DNA of 64,000 nucleotides from Ruminococcus sp. (GCA_017519145.1 JAFWTA010000015.1:35403-99402), one strand, 5' to 3'; positions 32,340 to 41,474 are shown, counted from the stretch's first letter. Notes: generated by a model from the sequence alone, not told the origin. Numbers and translations: made by a program.

Positions 32340-33725
32340 TTAACAAATATGCGTTCTTTTCATTGATGCATCAGAAGTCTCAGCACCTCTTGCTGCTGCT
32401 TTCTGCCTTTCTATAACCGATATGCTTTTATTCTTCCTTCTTTCGGTTATTACAGGAAGTCCTTCAAGATGCAATAATGTCATTTTATACGGCATAAGCC
32501 TTGCTTCTCTGTCCTTTTTGGCATCCTCCGCATTGTCCAGCCACCGTACATGGGGAGAAGGCTCGATAGTATCATAACAGCCTATTTCACGGAAATATCT
32601 GTAATCTCCGGGGCAGCGTTCCTTCACGCTTGCAGCTATTTTTGAAAAGCCGTTCCTGATACCATCCTTTAAAAATCCGTTTTGCGGCATGATATCGGAA
32701 TTATATGCGATCGTCATCTTATCACACATTTCCCGTACTTTATCATTGCTTTCGATCTCGCATATATCGCTGAGATAAGAGCAGTTAAGTCCGTCAAATG
32801 CCTCGCAGTGGATCTTGAACTCGGTAATGTCTTCCCTGTCAGCCTTTTCGTCCAGAATAAAGAAATATGACTTTATAACTTCGTCCTCAATGCCGGAACG
32901 GCCTAAACTTGCGTGTCTTTCAAGGAAGGTCTTGTAGCAGTTTCCAAGAGTCGAATAGTGCAATTCACCGAAGTATGCTATCATATCTGTATCCAGATAC
33001 AAATTCTCAAAGGTCTTTTCCCAGTCATCCTTATAGATACATATCCTGTTGCTGAAACAGCTCTGACATCCCGTACAGTTATGTATGACCTTATCTCTTA
33101 ATGTTATCACCTCGGTGTCGAAACCGCTTGCTTCAAAACGCTGTTTTGCAGCTTTTATCGCAGAAGCTATCCTGTCGATCTCGTTTTCGCTCGTATCCAG
33201 CAAAACCACACGTCCGCGTTTTTTAGCCTGCGGCAGGACTCCACTCTTATAGTAACCGGCTGTTGATCTTGTATATTTGAACCAGCAAAACAGCTCTTCT
33301 CTGCCTATAGGAGAAAGAATTTCCGAGCTTTCCAGACTGAGGCTGTTGATATATCTCAGACCGTTTCTTTTTGCCCAGATCTCAAATCTGTTATGTGCCA
33401 GCGTATCTCCGACCATTCCCGAAGTTGATAAAAATGTTACAGGCTTGTCCTTTATCATATCATGATGATCGTCGGACAGCACATCAAGCAGTTTCCCCAT
33501 ACTGCTGTGTACATCAAAATGGAACACTGCGCCTGACATTATTATCAGATCGGCTTTTTTTATCGCTTTTTCGATTTTTTCGGTAACTGTTCCGCTGAAT
33601 GCCGGGACGATATCGAACTCGTCCTCCTTCAGCTTTTCCTGAAACCACTTCTGCAAAAAGGCAACTGCCTGAAGTGTAATGGATAATTCATTTTTGGGTG
33701 AACAGTTAAGAACACATATCTTCAT
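32340..33725 (-). CDS. Double flavodoxin-fold NAD(P)H-dependent oxidoreductase
   Basis: 461 residues starting at ATG 33725 (GAGAGG 6 nt upstream); the open frame continues 240 bp upstream through a terminator-bearing leader and that part is not coding. Residues 1-165 are one NADPH-dependent FMN reductase-like unit (MKICVLNCSPKNELS). Residues 170-330 are a second one (RVVLLDTSENEIDRIASAI) with the cysteine motif CTGCQSCFSNRIC, found in iron-sulfur flavoprotein relatives. The C-terminal 130 residues are unrecognised. Its substrate is unknown. It is preceded by a possible transcription attenuator. Confidence 0.75.
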   Translation of the reverse strand: MKICVLNCSPKNELSITLQAVAFLQKWFQEKLKEDEFDIVPAFSGTVTEKIEKAIKKADLIIMSGAVFHFDVHSSMGKLLDVLSDDHHDMIKDKPVTFLSTSGMVGDTLAHNRFEIWAKRNGLRYINSLSLESSEILSPIGREELFCWFKYTRSTAGYYKSGVLPQAKKRGRVVLLDTSENEIDRIASAIKAAKQRFEASGFDTEVITLRDKVIHNCTGCQSCFSNRICIYKDDWEKTFENLYLDTDMIAYFGELHYSTLGNCYKTFLERHASLGRSGIEDEVIKSYFFILDEKADREDITEFKIHCEAFDGLNCSYLSDICEIESNDKVREMCDKMTIAYNSDIMPQNGFLKDGIRNGFSKIAASVKERCPGDYRYFREIGCYDTIEPSPHVRWLDNAEDAKKDREARLMPYKMTLLHLEGLPVITERRKNKSISVIERQKAAARGAETSDASMKRTHIC

Positions 33726-33810
33726 AAAACCTCTCACTTTCCTGACTGAATTTGTTACTGTGATCTGTCCAATCTGATCTTTCCGCACAAAGCATACTGC
33801 ATAAAGGCGC

Positions 33811-33850
33811 AAAAAAAAGCCGATGTTCAAATAATGATCCAAACATCGGC
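33811..33850 (-). terminator. Intrinsic terminator in the leader of the flavoprotein gene (possible attenuator)
   Basis: On the minus strand a 9-bp perfect stem (33842-33850 with 33819-33827) and 14-nt loop are followed by eight T (33811-33818). It lies about 85 nt before the flavoprotein start and about 280 nt after a promoter, with no gene between, so it fits an attenuator rather than the end of an operon. Confidence 0.7.
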
Positions 33851-34130
33851 ATATCTGTTGTATTCTTTCATTTTCACAGGAACGCTGCTTTACCATTTTG
33901 CAGTACTTCCTTTGTAATGAATGTTTTTCCCTCCGGGGGACATATGCTATACAGTCTTTATGCATGGAATGATAATAGTCTGATACAGATGTTTTCTGAG
34001 TATGTTATTGAATTGTAAAGCGGAGTCTTTCTTTCATGTAATCTCACATCGCTGACGACTGCTGATCCTATGAGCGCTGCATATGGGGAACTCCGTTATG
34101 TGCTGCTTATCTGATCAACATCAGTTATTA

Positions 34131-34159
34131 ATTCTACTACGTTTCCCTTTGTTTGTCAA
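34131..34159 (-). promoter_or_regulatory. Promoter of the flavoprotein gene with 400-nt leader
   Basis: Minus strand: TTGACA (34154-34159), 17-bp spacer, TAGAAT (34131-34136). The 620-bp gap 33726-34345 thus holds this promoter, a long leader and the terminator above. I found no T-box, SAM, FMN or guanidine signature in the leader. Confidence 0.65.
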
Positions 34160-34218
34160 GGCAAATCCCTATATAATTGCAGTAATATCTTATATATTTA
34201 TACAATAATCGTTTGTTT

Positions 34219-34353
34219 TTAAATGCTGGTATAATGAGGCTGACAAAGAATGTTCACCTTTCGATGATCTCCTGTATAGCCCGCATTTTTCTTTATGGCT
34301 ATCATCATATTCACATCAAAAAGATCGCCGCGCTCTGTTTCTATCTTATACAT
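34219..34353 (-). CDS. Possible small protein overlapping the SDR stop
   Basis: 44 codons (MYKIETERGDLFDVNMMIAI, then basic). The ATG overlaps the SDR stop codon and AAGGGA lies just upstream. It could be a translationally coupled small gene or the remains of a larger one. Nothing recognised. Confidence 0.35.
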   Translation of the reverse strand: MYKIETERGDLFDVNMMIAIKKNAGYTGDHRKVNILCQPHYTSI

Positions 34354-35107
34354 AATCCCTTATCCCATACATCCATATTTTCATAAGCACCTTCTGCGGA
34401 AGGAGCTTGCTTAGAAAGTGCTCGTACTTGACAAAAAGTGTGCAGACTGACATATCCTTACCCTTTGCAGAATCACGAAGTGCCTGTACCGCCACTCTGT
34501 TCGGGGAAACAAGCCCCGGGAACTTCACCGGCTTGCCTTTGTATTCCTTACTGAGCATATCTGTGTCTATCCAGCCGGGACAGACCGCTGTGCAGATTAT
34601 GCCTTTACTTTTAAGCTCCACATTCAGCGCCCGTGTGTATGAACGCACAAATGCCTTGCTCGCCGCATAAAGATTGATATACGGAACAGGCTGGAACGAT
34701 GAAGCTGAGGATATATTCAGTATCCGTGCGCCCTTTGACATAAAGGGTATCGCATAATTACAAAGCAGACATACAGCCTTGCAGTTCAGGTCTGCTGTTT
34801 TCGATACTACATCATCGGAAAAACCGCAGCTCTCGCCCATATCTCCCATGCCTGCGTTATTGATAAGAAGCCTTATATCAGGCTTCTCGGCATTGATAAG
34901 CGCCTTGAGTGCAGACAGGTCATCAGCATTGCTCAGGTCACACCGAACAGGACGCAATTTATCTCCGAACCGCTCTTTCAGTCTGCCAAGCTTTTCCTCA
35001 TTTCTTGCGACTGCCCATATCTCATCTATTTTTTCTTTCAGAACTTCCCTGACAAATTCCTGTCCGAGTCCGCCTGTTGCTCCTGTGATCATTGCAATTG
35101 AACCCAT
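34346..35107 (-). CDS. Short-chain dehydrogenase/reductase (SDR)
   Basis: 253 residues from ATG 35107 (AAAGGAT upstream); the longer frame overlaps the gene before. Cofactor motif TGATGGLG, NNAG (LLINNAG), catalytic S-Y-K: ISSASSFQPVPYINLYAASKAFV. Of the DltE/YqjQ-like classical type, NADP-preferring by the basic residue in VARNEEKLG. Lies 7 bp after the MutS-like gene in the same direction. Confidence 0.9.
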   Translation of the reverse strand: MGSIAMITGATGGLGQEFVREVLKEKIDEIWAVARNEEKLGRLKERFGDKLRPVRCDLSNADDLSALKALINAEKPDIRLLINNAGMGDMGESCGFSDDVVSKTADLNCKAVCLLCNYAIPFMSKGARILNISSASSFQPVPYINLYAASKAFVRSYTRALNVELKSKGIICTAVCPGWIDTDMLSKEYKGKPVKFPGLVSPNRVAVQALRDSAKGKDMSVCTLFVKYEHFLSKLLPQKVLMKIWMYGIRDYV

Positions 35108-35114
35108 ATCCCGT

Positions 35115-36785
35115 TTATCCTTTCTTTTTAGTACTGAGCTGTTCAAAGGTAATTCCATATTTATATGCAATCTCGTGAGCATAACTCTTTCCGTCAGGTT
35201 TTTTGTAGCTTATCTTAAATGAGCGCTTTCCGTTGTTGTTTTCCATCACTACGCTTACTGCACCGTATCCAGAATCAGCTGCTTTGCTTATCTTATCTGC
35301 ATTTTCAGCGAGTTCGTGCATATGGGTATTGAAACAAGTTCGTACCCCGATACTGCACAGGTATTTCAGCACGTCCTCGGCGATATACAGCGACTCTGTA
35401 TGACTGGTAGTAGCAAATGACTCGTTGAAAAGAATCAAGCTTTCGGTTCCTGCGGTCTTGCAAATCTCATTGAACCGCTCAGCTTCCTCTCCGAGGCGAC
35501 CGAGAGATACTGTCTTATCCTCTTCAATCGGGAAATGAGTGTAAATGCCGTCACACAGACGTATCTTAGCAGAAGATGCTGGGACAAAAACTCCGCACTG
35601 GTACATCAAAAAAGCAAGTCCAATACCCTGTGTGAGTATAGTCTTTCCGCCACGATTTGGACCCGTAAGTATTTGAACAGTTTTTTTCTTGGTGAACTCA
35701 ATATCGTTGCATATTATTTCTTCCTCAACTTCGCCCTTCATATGGCAAATTGCGAGTTTAATGTTGTAGAAATCCGTGAGTATAGTATCGCCTTCGGAAG
35801 TCTCTCCAATACAGCAAGACATACCATGTTCTTTGAGTTTCCTTTCAAGCTCGATAAACCTTAGATAGAACAATATCTCGTCTGCCAGTTTTCCGAGAGC
35901 CTGCCCGCTGACATCCACATACTTGTTAAGCACTCGCTTCAACTTGGAAGATGAAGAAGGCAGCATTCTCTCGATAATAGTGTTTAAATTGTTCATAAGC
36001 ATACTGTCAGTGGGACGGTTTGTAGGTGATGGCAATCCAGTATAATTCTGACCTGTTCGGCTGCTCACTTCATTGTGCATTTCCATTTCAAAGGGCAGCA
36101 GATCCTTATCGTTAATCTGATCCTTAGAATGAAACTTGATAAATCGCTTTAGAGCACTCTGACGTTCAAAGTAGAAATTATTGAGGGATAGTATGCCCGT
36201 TTCTCTCGGATAAAACTCCTGATCCAGATTTACACCGATAGTAATACTTTTAATATTGTTTATATCATCTCCGACTACGGCGAGATCCTTTTCCAGTTCC
36301 TCAAATCCACTGTTACTGCAGATATCGTTTATATACTCCGAAAAGAGCTTCATGCCATCTGAACTAAACTCATGTCCCTTTATGACATCCTTTATTCTTA
36401 GAACTGCAGTAACGTATGCATCAAGGTCTCTGAGTCGTGTCAGGAGCTCCATTATGGTTGAGCTGTCTCCGAACTTTACAAGACGATCCGCGGCATAAAA
36501 GTGCATGGATCCAAATATATTGTAGAGTTCTTCGCAGAGATCGGTATTGTCGCGCAGTTCGTTATATATTGCTCTGCGATAGCTTATTGTCCGTTCACTA
36601 ACAGGCATTTCAAGAAGTATCCTTCTGAGTACGATCTCCTCTGATGAATTGCTTGAAATATTCTGAGTTAAAAAACTCACTGCAAGATCATTTTCTGTAT
36701 TTTCGCTTAGTTTGAAGTATAAGTCACTTTCACATGGAGAAAGCAGACTAAAGCTATTTATATCTGATATTTTGCTTTTGTTCAT
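35115..36785 (-). CDS. MutS-like ATPase (domain III/V only)
   Basis: 556 residues from ATG 36785 (TAGGAG 7 nt upstream). It lacks the mismatch-recognition domains I and II of MutS and the Smr domain of MutS2. It has a helical lever/clamp-like part (1-370) and an ABC-type ATPase with Walker A TGPNRGGKTILTQ and signature region LFNESFATTSHTES, where the Walker B acidic residue is N-E in place of D-E, as in the family of MutS-related proteins of Firmicutes. Role unknown; not expected to be the main repair MutS. Confidence 0.85.
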   Translation of the reverse strand: MNKSKISDINSFSLLSPCESDLYFKLSENTENDLAVSFLTQNISSNSSEEIVLRRILLEMPVSERTISYRRAIYNELRDNTDLCEELYNIFGSMHFYAADRLVKFGDSSTIMELLTRLRDLDAYVTAVLRIKDVIKGHEFSSDGMKLFSEYINDICSNSGFEELEKDLAVVGDDINNIKSITIGVNLDQEFYPRETGILSLNNFYFERQSALKRFIKFHSKDQINDKDLLPFEMEMHNEVSSRTGQNYTGLPSPTNRPTDSMLMNNLNTIIERMLPSSSSKLKRVLNKYVDVSGQALGKLADEILFYLRFIELERKLKEHGMSCCIGETSEGDTILTDFYNIKLAICHMKGEVEEEIICNDIEFTKKKTVQILTGPNRGGKTILTQGIGLAFLMYQCGVFVPASSAKIRLCDGIYTHFPIEEDKTVSLGRLGEEAERFNEICKTAGTESLILFNESFATTSHTESLYIAEDVLKYLCSIGVRTCFNTHMHELAENADKISKAADSGYGAVSVVMENNNGKRSFKISYKKPDGKSYAHEIAYKYGITFEQLSTKKKG

Positions 36786-36871
36786 AGTTGATCTCCTAAT
36801 CATGTAGTTTGTTTGCTTTTTCAATGACAAACTCTATATTTACAGTGTTTAAGTTCGTTGATCTCGATTAT

Positions 36872-37783
36872 TCAGAACAGATCAAGCATACTGTCGAGAT
36901 AGATCTCTTCACGGACAATAAGCTGATATTCCGGCTTTGTGAGATAATAAAGCAGAAATTCAAGATTGACAGCACTTCCGAGGCCTCTGCCTTCTATTTT
37001 GAAATTTGAAAAACCGAGGGGCAGATAGGTGCTGATGATATCATCTGTACTGATAAATCCGGGATTTTTCATTGCCTTTGAAAAACGGTATCCCTCCTCG
37101 GCATCCGGTGCGGCACAGATGTGCTCGGGACAGTTTTCTCCGAGATTTTTACGGCTTACATTTTCGTAACAAGCTTTTCTGTCTTTACAGTAAAACGAGC
37201 AGCATTCATTGCACAGAAATTCGACTTTATCTTTCTGAACCTGCGAGAGTGTATCAAGTTTATCGTATTGCTTATTGAGCCTGAAATCAGGAACAACATA
37301 TTTAAAGTCACTCCGCTCCGTTTCCATTAAAAACTGATCAAAATCAGTCTGGACCTTTGTAGTCGATGATACGAAATAAAGGTCGGGATAATTATTTTTA
37401 ATATGTTCAAGCAGAAGATCCGAGTGGATTATGACACCGTTTTGCACACCTTTACTTCCGGCGAAAAGTTCACACAGGGCATTGCATTTTCTGTCGGTGA
37501 GATGTTCAGGTTTTAAAAGTGAATTGCTGAAAGTGAGCCTTGAAGAAATACCGTATTCATTCATAAGTGCCAGAACATCTTCAGCTTCACATTCGCCGAA
37601 TCCGGCTCGTCCGCCGCCCCAGATACAGTCCGCAGGAGCACCATAGACAGAGGCTATTTCGCACCAGTCGTAGAAATATTCCCGATGCTCACAATACAGC
37701 GGCAGAAACACACTGTACAGGTCATAGAACTCAAACAGCCCCGGAAGATGAAAATAGGCTTTATTTTTTGCAGTGTTTTCCAT
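36872..37783 (-). CDS. Uncharacterised TIM-barrel-like protein with Cys cluster (U32-like)
   Basis: 303 residues, soluble. A cysteine-rich segment NECCSFYCKDRKACYENVS (about 192-210) with a further Cys downstream (CPEHICAAP) could hold an iron-sulfur cluster or zinc. FSNFKIEGRGLGSAV near the C-terminus resembles the KIEGR motif of peptidase U32/UbiU-like proteins. I recall close relatives in other Clostridia, all uncharacterised. Ribosome site weak (GGAAATGG). Confidence 0.55.
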   Translation of the reverse strand: MENTAKNKAYFHLPGLFEFYDLYSVFLPLYCEHREYFYDWCEIASVYGAPADCIWGGGRAGFGECEAEDVLALMNEYGISSRLTFSNSLLKPEHLTDRKCNALCELFAGSKGVQNGVIIHSDLLLEHIKNNYPDLYFVSSTTKVQTDFDQFLMETERSDFKYVVPDFRLNKQYDKLDTLSQVQKDKVEFLCNECCSFYCKDRKACYENVSRKNLGENCPEHICAAPDAEEGYRFSKAMKNPGFISTDDIISTYLPLGFSNFKIEGRGLGSAVNLEFLLYYLTKPEYQLIVREEIYLDSMLDLF

Positions 37784-37868
37784 ATTTGATCATACCATTT
37801 CCTTTTATTTCATACCATTTTTGTACATTTAATTCATCATTTTCCCGATTTGAAAAGCTCCTATCCTG

Positions 37869-39041
37869 TTAATCATCCAAATCAAAATCATCCGGGTCAA
37901 GTAGTGATTCAGCACGCTGTGCTTCTGATAGATTACATCTATCCACATCTTCATTATGACTATCAATATAATTTCGTTTAGTTTTATGGTATTTATAAAC
38001 ATACCAACAAGCAGAACCTTTCTGATTATCAAGAGGTATGATAAAAACCTTTATATCCAGAGTTTTTCTTGAGTTGCCGCAAGGAGTAAAACGTATACCG
38101 AACTCTTTTTCAAATTCAAGATCCATTTTTTTATTATACGGTATGTCAGGATTTACAGCAGGGGGAATAACAAAGTTTTTATCACGCCACCAAAGAACCG
38201 GTTTACCTTCAGGAGGATAATACTTATTCAGCTTTATCGGAACAGTTATTATCTCACCGTTCTGCTTATACTCGAATACTACATCTTCAAATGTTATTTC
38301 ATCATTTTCGATGTAGTCGCCCTGGAATTGTACAGCGATCCCCTTGGAACCTCCGCCTTTATTATTAACAAAAACGCAATGGCTTCTTCCAATTTCACAA
38401 GGCATCAAGTCAAACATTGGTATTTCAAATTTTGGCGGATCGTTATTAAAAACGGAATCTATTTTATATCTTAATATAACAAGTTTTTTAGCATCGACCA
38501 TTTCAAGCATTCCCGTACTAAGGCAGCACTGTTCAGTGTTCATGCTGAGCATTTCTGCCGCACTGAAAAAAACTTCTTCCGCAAAAACGTGTTCTTCATT
38601 TATCAATGATAAAAAGTCCTCATAATTTTTAATGACCTTTGTCCATGGTATAGGCTCTGTATTCCGCTGATACGGCATTCCATAGTAATCACCGACATTT
38701 ATAAAACCGTCCGTTCCATCAGATGTATTAACAAGGTTCATTATAAGATAATCGCTGTCAACACACGCAGCTGCAATTACATATGTATTAAACTTATCTG
38801 AAAAAGTCACGGCTGTTTTCTTAGCATCATCGGGTCCATTGAACATAAAAGTATCAGACATAACGGTTATCCATTTGCTATCATCTGAAAAGTACAGACC
38901 TACGGTCACCTCAGCTTCACTATTGTTGTCTGTGCAGGTATAACCTTTTTCAGTCATAGTTGTATCCATAAAATTCTTTACATCATTTATGCTGAAATTT
39001 TCCGTCATTTTAATGTGTATGTTTGAAAAAAACATTCCCAT
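37869..39041 (-). CDS. Hypothetical protein
   Basis: 390 residues, no signal or membrane segment, acidic C-terminus (DPDDFDLDD). Mixed alpha/beta with many aromatic strands (WYVYKYHKTKRNYID). I do not recognise the family. The AT-rich composition and poor linkage to neighbours suggest it may have been acquired. AAGGTGAT lies 8 nt before the ATG. Confidence 0.6.
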   Translation of the reverse strand: MGMFFSNIHIKMTENFSINDVKNFMDTTMTEKGYTCTDNNSEAEVTVGLYFSDDSKWITVMSDTFMFNGPDDAKKTAVTFSDKFNTYVIAAACVDSDYLIMNLVNTSDGTDGFINVGDYYGMPYQRNTEPIPWTKVIKNYEDFLSLINEEHVFAEEVFFSAAEMLSMNTEQCCLSTGMLEMVDAKKLVILRYKIDSVFNNDPPKFEIPMFDLMPCEIGRSHCVFVNNKGGGSKGIAVQFQGDYIENDEITFEDVVFEYKQNGEIITVPIKLNKYYPPEGKPVLWWRDKNFVIPPAVNPDIPYNKKMDLEFEKEFGIRFTPCGNSRKTLDIKVFIIPLDNQKGSACWYVYKYHKTKRNYIDSHNEDVDRCNLSEAQRAESLLDPDDFDLDD

Positions 39042-39107
39042 AGTATCACCTTAACTTATTATAATTCGAGTTCCTTTACTGCCTGATAGAAGCTATTTTT
39101 CATAGTA

Positions 39108-39662
39108 TTAAATAATATAAACTCTGTCACAAATATACTTGACCGGTACTTCTTCAGTACACCAGACCTCATTCTCGGTAACTCCGAACCTATATCCGTC
39201 CTTGTTCATATCCGATGCTGCTATTTTCAGCACAACAGGAGTCTTGTGCCATCGCTCGGCTGACTGCCATGCTTTGCTTATATCTGCCTGCATATGTACA
39301 GCGTGTCGCTTCATCTTCTTTACAGCTCCGCTTTCTTCAATGGCTTCAAGCGCCTTTGTAGTCGTTCCGTGATACAGGAACTCGGGCGGCTCGCAATACT
39401 TCAACTCAGGTTCAACCCACGGAATCGAGTGTCCCTGACAGCACTTGATCTTTTCATGATTATTATCAAATCTGTAACGTCCCTTGTTGTCTTCGGCTAC
39501 TATCTGCTCCAACAGTTCACGGTCCAGATTATAACTGCTGTGGCGATTAACGCCGACTATAAGCTGTTCTGCTGATACCCAACCGTGTTCGTCCATATCA
39601 AGTCCTGCTTTATCAGGCTGGTGACGAAGGAGCAAACACAGATATTTCGATAATTCGTTCAT
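39108..39662 (-). CDS. kptA: RNA 2'-phosphotransferase (Tpt1/KptA)
   Basis: 184 residues. Family signatures in order: LSKYLCLLLRHQPDKAGLD (catalytic R-H at 13-14), WVSAEQLI, then a core with RYRFDNNHEKIKCCQGHS, EFLYHGTTTKALEAIEESG (H and the NAD site) and a late VWCTEEVPVKYI. Tpt1/KptA removes an internal 2'-phosphate from RNA using NAD+; in bacteria without tRNA splicing its natural substrate is unclear. Together with RtcB in the same window it hints at a broader RNA-repair capacity. GAGGTGA precedes the start. Confidence 0.93.
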   Translation of the reverse strand: MNELSKYLCLLLRHQPDKAGLDMDEHGWVSAEQLIVGVNRHSSYNLDRELLEQIVAEDNKGRYRFDNNHEKIKCCQGHSIPWVEPELKYCEPPEFLYHGTTTKALEAIEESGAVKKMKRHAVHMQADISKAWQSAERWHKTPVVLKIAASDMNKDGYRFGVTENEVWCTEEVPVKYICDRVYII

Positions 39663-39779
39663 TTTCTCACCTCATTGCTTGTTATTTTATTCTATAATTA
39701 GTATATCATAATAGCGCTTTAAAATCAATAAAATCTCACACTATAAATTACTCCCTGTGCGTACACACAGGGAGTTTAG

Positions 39780-40056
39780 TCACTTTATAAACTTATTGAA
39801 ACCATTCTGAGCTGACGCCATTTCTCTGGACGTAAAAGCACAAAGCTTTACATATATCTCATAGTCAGCAATCATATGCTCATCAGCAAGGCCATAGCAG
39901 TTCTTGTTGTACCGATTTGAAAATATCTCTACACGATCGGAATCAGCGTGAATGGCGAAGAAACGGTCACGATGTTCTTCTACCCAGTTTGTGGACTATT
40001 CTTCATAGGGCATTGCTATGTTCAGGTACAGATCATATAACCCCTCCGTATTCTAT
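39780..40056 (-). pseudogene. Decayed gene fragment with in-frame stop
   Basis: The minus strand encodes a protein-like stretch LYDLYLNIAMPYEE, then a TAG (39996-39998), then STNWVEEHRDRFFAIHADSD and on to NGFNKFIK before TGA at 39780. The frame is open on both sides of the stop and reads as normal protein, so a nonsense mutation in an older gene is likely. The 5' end is lost near the XRE promoter. Family not recognised. Confidence 0.5.
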
Positions 40057-40113
40057 ATATAGACTGCGTTTATTCCTAAAATATCATATACTGATAAAAA
40101 GGACTATATATAG
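40053..40113 (+). promoter_or_regulatory. Two copies of a 10-bp palindrome upstream of the XRE gene
   Basis: CTATATATAG at 40053-40062 and 40104-40113, followed in both cases by AC. The second copy ends 11 bp before the start codon, covering the likely transcription start. Probable autoregulatory operator of the XRE-type protein. Confidence 0.55.
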
Positions 40114-40124
40114 ACGGAGGACAT

Positions 40125-40367
40125 ATGATTACAAGAGAGGCAGTTTCTGCTCGTATTATCGAGCTTTGCAAGGAAAAGGATATTACAATAAACGGTATTG
40201 CAAACCTGTCTGCAATACCACCCTCAACGTTCAAAAACATTATTTACGGTGTAAGCAAAAATCCCGGTATTGTCACGATAAAAATGATTTGTGATGGTTT
40301 TAATATCTCACTACCAGAATTCTTTGATTCAAAACTATTCTATGATCTCGAACAAGAAATTAAATAA
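40125..40367 (+). CDS. XRE family HTH regulator
   Basis: 80 residues, a stand-alone HTH_3 domain: REAVSARIIELCKEKDITIN, IANLSAIPPSTFKNII (recognition helix) and TIKMICDGFNISLPEFFDS. CGGAGG lies 5 nt before the ATG. The gene overlaps by 8 bp the truncated end of a Fic remnant, so it may have inserted there. Probably regulates itself through the palindromes upstream. Confidence 0.88.
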   Translation: MITREAVSARIIELCKEKDITINGIANLSAIPPSTFKNIIYGVSKNPGIVTIKMICDGFNISLPEFFDSKLFYDLEQEIK

Positions 40368-40730
40368 AAACGGTCCTGTACTGACCAGCCGTCTTAAATA
40401 CTCCAGTGAACAGTCGGCGGTGAATGGATTGTAGCTCTGCAGGTGAGAACTGGAAGGTCTTCTCGGCAAGGAGTTCGGCTATATGAGCTGCTACAATGTC
40501 CGCTTCCATCGTTTCCTGTTCAACAGTCATACGCACATTTCGCTGCTCATAGTAGCTGTAGATCCGCTTTTGTACAGTAGATATATCGATCTTTCCCTCA
40601 ATATGCTCCTTGGCTGTTTCCAGCAGGTATTCTGAAGTCTGAATTCCGTCAACATCCTGCAAGCCTATCGCAGTCTGCCACGCAGCACTTTTCTCGGAAC
40701 GGTCAGGCTCACCCTGACGATGTTTGACAA
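40360..40730 (-). pseudogene. Truncated Fic family gene
   Basis: The open frame, read from RQGEPDRSEKSAAWQTAIGL through EYLLETAKEHIEGK to FSPAELQSIHRRLFTGVFKT and AGQYRT, is the N-terminal half of a Fic protein. It stops three codons later (VFI). The catalytic HPFxxGNGR loop is missing, so no AMP-transferase activity is possible. The start is unclear (TTG 40662 or a lost upstream codon). Confidence 0.75.
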
Positions 40731-40775
40731 TTAAGCGACAGTTGTCTATTATAAAGCGTGAATGCCGTAAAGGAA

Positions 40776-40820
40776 GAAGCCCTGAGATCTGCTCACTTGA
40801 TAAGCATTTCTCAGGGCTTC
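40776..40820 (-). terminator. Terminator of the TetR gene
   Basis: A 12-bp perfect stem (40776-40787 with 40809-40820) with a 21-nt loop; on the minus strand followed by TTCCTTTA. It abuts the TetR stop codon. Confidence 0.65.
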
Positions 40821-40822
40821 AT

Positions 40823-41329
40823 TTATTCCATATTTCCTGCAAATATCCTCTCCACCACGATCTGCGTCATCTCCTGCACCGACTCGGCATAACCGCCTTT
40901 TGCCCACTTCATAAAGATGCCGAAAAGCCCATAGGCAAGGTAGTAGCTTTCGTAGGTATCAATGGACTGCTCGGTGTCGCTGTCGGTCATGATGACCTCA
41001 TAAGCTGACAGGATCGCTCCGTGATGTCCCTGACCGATAATAAGGTCGTTCTTTTTCCGAAGTGAATAGCAAAAATCAAAGTACCGCCTGACACGGTAGC
41101 TGTCACCCAACTGATGCTCTTTGAGCCTGTGTTCACGCTCATATTCTCGCCACTTCATGATGATGTAGGCGGTGATGATCTCGTCCTTTGATTTGAAATT
41201 GCGAAAATAGGTCGCCCTGCCGATGCCGCCTTCCTCGCACAGCTCGTCCACGGTGATCTTTTCGATGTTCTTCTTTTTCATCAGCTTGAACAGCGCTTCA
41301 CCGTAGGCGGAGGTCACATATTCCGACAT
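40823..41329 (-). CDS. TetR family regulator
   Basis: 168 residues from ATG 41329 (AAAGGAA upstream; the longer frame starts inside the operator). HTH: KITVDELCEEGGIGRATYFR with FKSKDEIITAYI. C-terminal ligand domain of the clostridial TetR_C type. Divergent from the pectin acetylesterase-like/MFS operon, which it should repress through the inverted repeats between them. Confidence 0.9.
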   Translation of the reverse strand: MSEYVTSAYGEALFKLMKKKNIEKITVDELCEEGGIGRATYFRNFKSKDEIITAYIIMKWREYEREHRLKEHQLGDSYRVRRYFDFCYSLRKKNDLIIGQGHHGAILSAYEVIMTDSDTEQSIDTYESYYLAYGLFGIFMKWAKGGYAESVQEMTQIVVERIFAGNME

Positions 41330-41352
41330 TTTTTGTTCTTCCTTTCTGCCAG

Positions 41353-41430
41353 ATGATACTATTTCGCCAAATAGTATCATTTTCCCGATCTTATTGACTT
41401 TGCAGCTGTTTTATGATATTATAGTATCAT
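41353..41430. promoter_or_regulatory. TetR operators and promoter of the hydrolase/MFS operon
   Basis: ATGATACTAT (41353-41362) and ATAGTATCAT (41371-41380) form a perfect 10-bp inverted repeat with 8-bp spacer. A second, near-perfect copy (41413-41430) overlaps the -10 of a plus-strand promoter: TTGACT (41394-41399), 17-bp spacer, TATTAT (41417-41422). Confidence 0.8.
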
Positions 41431-41474
41431 AGAAAAGCGGGTTTGTCAAGTCGTGAGATTGAGGAGGAATTGTT

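Noticed and set aside
33726-33965. N-terminal extension of the flavoprotein
   Set aside because: The extension runs through an intrinsic terminator and has no ribosome site; the flavodoxin fold begins exactly at ATG 33725.
33726-34130. T-box, SAM, FMN or guanidine riboswitch in the flavoprotein leader
   Set aside because: No AGGGTGGNACCGCG T-box core and none of the conserved aptamer words was found; left as an unassigned leader.
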